Origin: an uncultured Eubacteriales bacterium
Lineage (GTDB): Bacteria; Bacillota; Clostridia; Lachnospirales; Lachnospiraceae
Length of the DNA stretch: 63,863 nt
Reading direction: 5' to 3'
NCBI GenBank assembly: GCA_900316755.1
Contig: ONED01000003.1
Location: 1 to 63,863 of the forward strand
The translations under genes were made by a program, and so were the position numbers. Numbering within the stretch: position 1 is the stretch's first letter; each line of letters opens with the position of its first letter. This document shows positions 61,542 through 63,863 of the stretch, one piece after another. The notes beneath the pieces were generated by a model. The model did not search any database. It was given only the letters and a program-made list of their open reading frames with translations, and was not told the DNA's origin.

Positions 61542-61859
61542 CTATTTTCCTCCCTCAAACAGTCTGTTGATTTTCGATGTGTAAGACTTCCACTCCACCT
61601 GATACAGATGAAGCTGTGCCGCACCTTTCTCCGTCAGCTTATAGTACCTGCGGTTTCTCCCGCCAAATTCCATATCGTATACCGCAAGGCATTCATCCTT
61701 CTGAAGCCTCCTAAGCACCGGATACAGTGTGGACTCGGACACCTCCAGAACCTGCCGCACATCCTGCGTAATCTTATATCCATATGTTCCTTGCTCTTCC
61801 TTCGACACAACCGCCAGCACAATGGCATCCAAAAGAGCCGCACCCGTGTTAAAAACCAT
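61542..61859 (-). CDS. PadR-family transcriptional regulator
   Basis: This 105-aa winged-helix repressor has the PadR core: DAIVLAVVSKEEQGTYGYKITQDV, then SESTLYPVLRRLQKDECLAVYD and GGRNRRYYKLTEKGAAQL. It is the short type, with only one C-terminal dimer helix. It is the first gene of padR-HAAS-DUF4097-pspC, and a perfect 10-bp-arm palindrome upstream is its likely operator. Confidence 0.93.
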   Translation of the reverse strand: MVFNTGAALLDAIVLAVVSKEEQGTYGYKITQDVRQVLEVSESTLYPVLRRLQKDECLAVYDMEFGGRNRRYYKLTEKGAAQLHLYQVEWKSYTSKINRLFEGGK

Positions 61860-61940
61860 ATCTTCACTCCCTTTTCCCGGGTTTTGTAATACTTTGCAGC
61901 ATCCTGCAATGCTTTTAAAAATATAATATTATTTCTTTTT

Positions 61941-61965
61941 CAATATTATATATTGTATAATATTG
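61941..61965. promoter_or_regulatory. Palindromic operator upstream of padR
   Basis: CAATATTATA and TATAATATTG form perfect 10-bp arms around a 5-nt centre, about 80 nt before padR, within an AT-rich promoter region. PadR proteins commonly bind such AT-rich palindromes. A second perfect palindrome, ATGCTATATAGCAT, lies at 61980-61993. Confidence 0.6.
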
Positions 61966-61993
61966 TATATCTATACCATATGCTATATAGCAT

Positions 61994-62301
61994 GTTTTGT
62001 CAACTGTTTTTTCATTTTTTACACAACATTTTTACGCAACATTCTTTCGCAGTTTTTTACGAAGTTTTTTTCGCAGCGTTGGGCATTCATGCGAAACTTC
62101 CTCCATGATTGCCCAATAACTTTCACAATTGGGTAACGCCACACATGTTTTCCCGTTTATTACCCAATAATTGGGCAGCAAGTATACATATAACTCTGTT
62201 ATGCCCAAAACTCCAGATGTTTTGGGTATAAAATTTTATTTTCTGAACTCTACGTCCAAAATGAATCGTAACATTATTTACAGTTGCAACATATTTTGCA
62301 A
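61994..62301. repeat. Intergenic region with repeated TTGGGCA/TGCCCAA motifs
   Basis: The stretch between padR and the deacetylase holds no gene that I can support. It contains several inverted pairs. TGCCCAAT/ATTGGGTA lies around 62110-62135, TTACCCAATAATTGGGCA around 62159-62177, and TATGCCCAAAAC/GTTTTGGGTATA at 62200-62230 (11 of 12 paired, 7-nt loop). The same core occurs in the 42.5-42.8 kb intergenic region. Confidence 0.5.
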
Positions 62302-62427
62302 ATGCGTGATAAAGAAGAGAAGAAACTGGTGGATTTAGAAGAGCGAAAAGGTCAGCAAACTTTTATTCTAATACAAGCAATTCTATGCATAAATTGTGAA
62401 AAAGAGAATGATTTGGAGTGTCAATGA
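62302..62427 (+). CDS. Possible 41-aa protein coupled to the deacetylase
   Basis: An open frame of 41 codons starts at ATG 62302 (MRDKEEKKLVDLEERKG) and ends CINCEKENDLECQ, with a CxxC pair. Its TGA overlaps the ATG of the deacetylase (ATGA). No clear ribosome site precedes it, so it may be a leader peptide, a remnant of a longer gene, or chance. Confidence 0.3.
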   Translation: MRDKEEKKLVDLEERKGQQTFILIQAILCINCEKENDLECQ

Positions 62428-63173
62428 AAAACAAAAACTGGAAATTTTGGATGGCTGCTGCAGTGCTTTTGATTGGAGCAGGGTTCGGCCTTTCAAAAAC
62501 CGTGAATGTCAGTAACACGGTAAACGGAAGAGAACTTCCGATTTATTCAGTGGAGACAGAGGAAAAGAAGGTGGCGCTCAGCTTCGATGCCGCATGGGGG
62601 AATGAAGACACACAGGAAATCTTGGATATCCTGGCAAAATACAATGTGCGTGCCACTTTCTTTATGACAGGCGGCTGGGTGGAATCATATCCGGAGGATG
62701 TGAAAAAGATACAGGCGGCCGGACATGATTTGGGAAATCACAGCGAAAACCATAAGAATATGAGCCAACTCACGGACGAACAGTGTCAGGAAGAATTGAT
62801 GAAGGTACATAATAAGGTAAAAGAGCTCACCGGAGTGGAGATGAACCTGTTCCGTCCACCGTACGGGGATTATGACAACCATGTGATAACCAATGCAAAA
62901 GCATGCGGGTATTACGCGATCCAGTGGTCGGTGGATTCTCTTGATTGGAAGGACTACGGCGTGGATAGTATTATCAAAACCGTGACGGAACACAAGGAAT
63001 TGAAAAACGGCGCTATCATTTTGATGCACAATGGTGCAAAATATACGCATGAAGCGCTGCCGACAGTGATTGAGAAGCTGCAGGCGGCAGGGTATGAGCT
63101 CGTACCGATTTCGGAACTGATTTATAAAGATAATTATCATTTGGATGTAACGGGAAGGCAGATTCAGGATTAG
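62424..63173 (+). CDS. PdaB-like polysaccharide deacetylase
   Basis: This 249-aa NodB-fold enzyme has an N-terminal signal anchor (about 6-24). The catalytic and metal residues are D55 in LSFDAAWGNEDT, H106 and H110 in GNHSENHKNM, RPPYGDYDNH near 140, and the late histidine in ILMHNGAKYTHEA. The DAAWG variant of the first motif is typical of PdaB-type sporulation deacetylases that act on spore cortex or wall glycan. I prefer ATG 62424 over GTG 62418. Two other sporulation loci in the window fit a spore former. Confidence 0.88.
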   Translation: MKNKNWKFWMAAAVLLIGAGFGLSKTVNVSNTVNGRELPIYSVETEEKKVALSFDAAWGNEDTQEILDILAKYNVRATFFMTGGWVESYPEDVKKIQAAGHDLGNHSENHKNMSQLTDEQCQEELMKVHNKVKELTGVEMNLFRPPYGDYDNHVITNAKACGYYAIQWSVDSLDWKDYGVDSIIKTVTEHKELKNGAIILMHNGAKYTHEALPTVIEKLQAAGYELVPISELIYKDNYHLDVTGRQIQD

Positions 63174-63178
63174 ACAGA

Positions 63179-63211
63179 AATGCGATAAACTGGAAGGTTT
63201 GTCGCATTTTT
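63179..63211 (+). terminator. Intrinsic terminator of the deacetylase
   Basis: AAATGCGATAAAC pairs with GTTTGTCGCATTT (13 bp, one G-T pair) around a 6-nt loop and runs into a T tract, about 6 nt past the stop. Confidence 0.85.
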
Positions 63212-63230
63212 AATGTCTGAATAATTAAAC

Positions 63231-63270
63231 AGTTTGACCTTAAAATACTACACTTATTTTAAGGTCAAAC
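63231..63270 (-). terminator. Terminator of the FAD oxidoreductase
   Basis: GTTTGACCTTAAAATA and TATTTTAAGGTCAAAC form a perfect 16-bp stem around 8 nt, just past the minus-strand stop at 63279. The minus-strand flank is only weakly T-rich. Confidence 0.6.
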
Positions 63271-63278
63271 ACTTCTAC

Positions 63279-63863
63279 TTACCTATTTTCAATGATATTT
63301 CGTGCCACATGAACACCACTTGCAGAAGCATGTGACAAAGAATGGGTGATACCGCTTCCGTCACCGATGATATACAGCCCTTTATAGCAGGATTCCAGTT
63401 TTTCATTCACTTCTACTTCCATGTTATAAAACTTGACTTCTACCCCGTAAAGCAGCGTGTCATCATTTGCAGTACCGGGAGCCACCTTATCTAGTGCATA
63501 AATCATCTCTATAATGCCATCCAGAATACGCTTTGGCAGCACCAGACTCAAGTCACCGGGCGTGGCTTTGAGAGTAGGCGTAATGAAAGCTTCTTCAATA
63601 CGACTTGTCGTAGAACGCCGTCCTCGAATCAAATCTCCAAACCTCTGAACAATTACACCGCCGCCCAGCATATTGCTCAGACGGGCAATGGACTCCCCAT
63701 AGCCGTTAGAATCCTTGAACGGCTCAGAGAAATGTTTTGCAACCAATAATGCAAAGTTCGTATTCTCGGTCTGCCTTGCAGGATCCTCATAGCTGTGGCC
63801 GTTTACGGTAATAATCCCATTCGTATTTTCATTCACCACCGCGCCTTTTGGGTTCATACAGAA
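63279..63863 (-). CDS. FAD-dependent oxidoreductase, C-terminal part (cut by window)
   Basis: Only the last 195 codons are visible; the frame runs off the right edge upstream of Met 63857. The segment FCMNPKGAVVNENTNGIITVNGHSY, the NTNFALLVAKHF stretch and the final GLYIIGDGSGITHSLSHASASGVHVARNI (FAD-binding end) match the COG2509-like group of large FAD-dependent dehydrogenase-like proteins of about 460-530 residues. Their substrate is unknown. The M at 63857 is internal, not a start. Confidence 0.8.
   Translation of the reverse strand, partial: FCMNPKGAVVNENTNGIITVNGHSYEDPARQTENTNFALLVAKHFSEPFKDSNGYGESIARLSNMLGGGVIVQRFGDLIRGRRSTTSRIEEAFITPTLKATPGDLSLVLPKRILDGIIEMIYALDKVAPGTANDDTLLYGVEVKFYNMEVEVNEKLESCYKGLYIIGDGSGITHSLSHASASGVHVARNIIENR

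Noticed and set aside
1-63863. CRISPR arrays, prophage, rRNA genes or complete insertion sequences
   Set aside because: No regularly spaced repeats, phage structural or integrase genes, rRNA sequence or intact transposase were seen.

Overview
The window looks like chromosome from a spore-forming, low-to-moderate GC member of the Clostridia, most likely a gut Lachnospiraceae. I infer this from the sporulation genes (spoIIGA-sigE, sigG, a PdaB-type deacetylase), Gram-positive wall genes (murE of the meso-diaminopimelate type, PASTA kinase/phosphatase), ECF vitamin transporters with riboswitches, a CIRCE element on clpB, and the order priA-def-fmt-rsmB-rlmN-stp-pknB-rsgA-rpe-thiN. I cannot name the genus. 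Almost all genes are on the minus strand, so the text below runs right to left where operons are described.

Layout. 0.1-1 kb: a decayed Rpn/PD-(D/E)XK nuclease gene. 1-8.3 kb: mgtE, ilvE, then the operon thyA-folA-ilvB-ilvN, and folT under a tetrahydrofolate riboswitch. 8.4-16.7 kb: tRNA-Gly, an HD phosphohydrolase, a foldase-like lipoprotein with a repeat tail, mfd, pth, small Lachnospiraceae-type genes, a HAD phosphatase and sigG. 16.8-22 kb: a beta-CASP nuclease, sigE-spoIIGA behind a Spo0A-type promoter, and ftsZ with a TTG start. 22-35.2 kb: the housekeeping run from murE to thiN. 35.5-36.4 kb: a two-gene cassette (59-aa protein plus GNAT acetyltransferase) with its own promoter and terminator. 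36.3-42.5 kb: a cobalamin-riboswitch operon. 42.5-45.2 kb: a decayed two-component system and a C39-like peptidase. 45-51.5 kb: dinB, a GPH-family sugar symporter, an ArsP_2-like metal permease and clpB. 51.5-59.8 kb: a GtrA-like protein, two GH3 glycosidases and an upstream GHKL/LytTR two-component system. 59.8-62 kb: a PadR-controlled envelope operon. 62.3-63.9 kb: a sporulation-type deacetylase and the 3' part of an FAD-dependent oxidoreductase running off the window.

The most interesting system is the cobalamin-riboswitch operon at 36.3-42.5 kb. It encodes a complete ECF importer (EcfT, a fused double ATPase, an S component). The same operon also carries two exported membrane-anchored proteins. 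One has an alpha-toroid plus a C-terminal DUF4430 domain, the architecture of vertebrate intrinsic factor/transcobalamin. The other has a single DUF4430-like domain with an EF-hand-like loop. My reading is that these are surface corrinoid-capture proteins that hand the vitamin to the importer. This is inferred from domains, operon and riboswitch, not demonstrated.

Other points of interest are the GNAT cassette, which has toxin-antitoxin layout; a GH3 enzyme with its two catalytic domains in reversed order between membrane anchors; a pair of identical 10-bp palindromes upstream of the ilvE promoter; and two intergenic regions rich in a TTGGGCA motif, one with a 28-bp-arm inverted repeat. Gene identities come from recognising motifs by eye. 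No database search was run.
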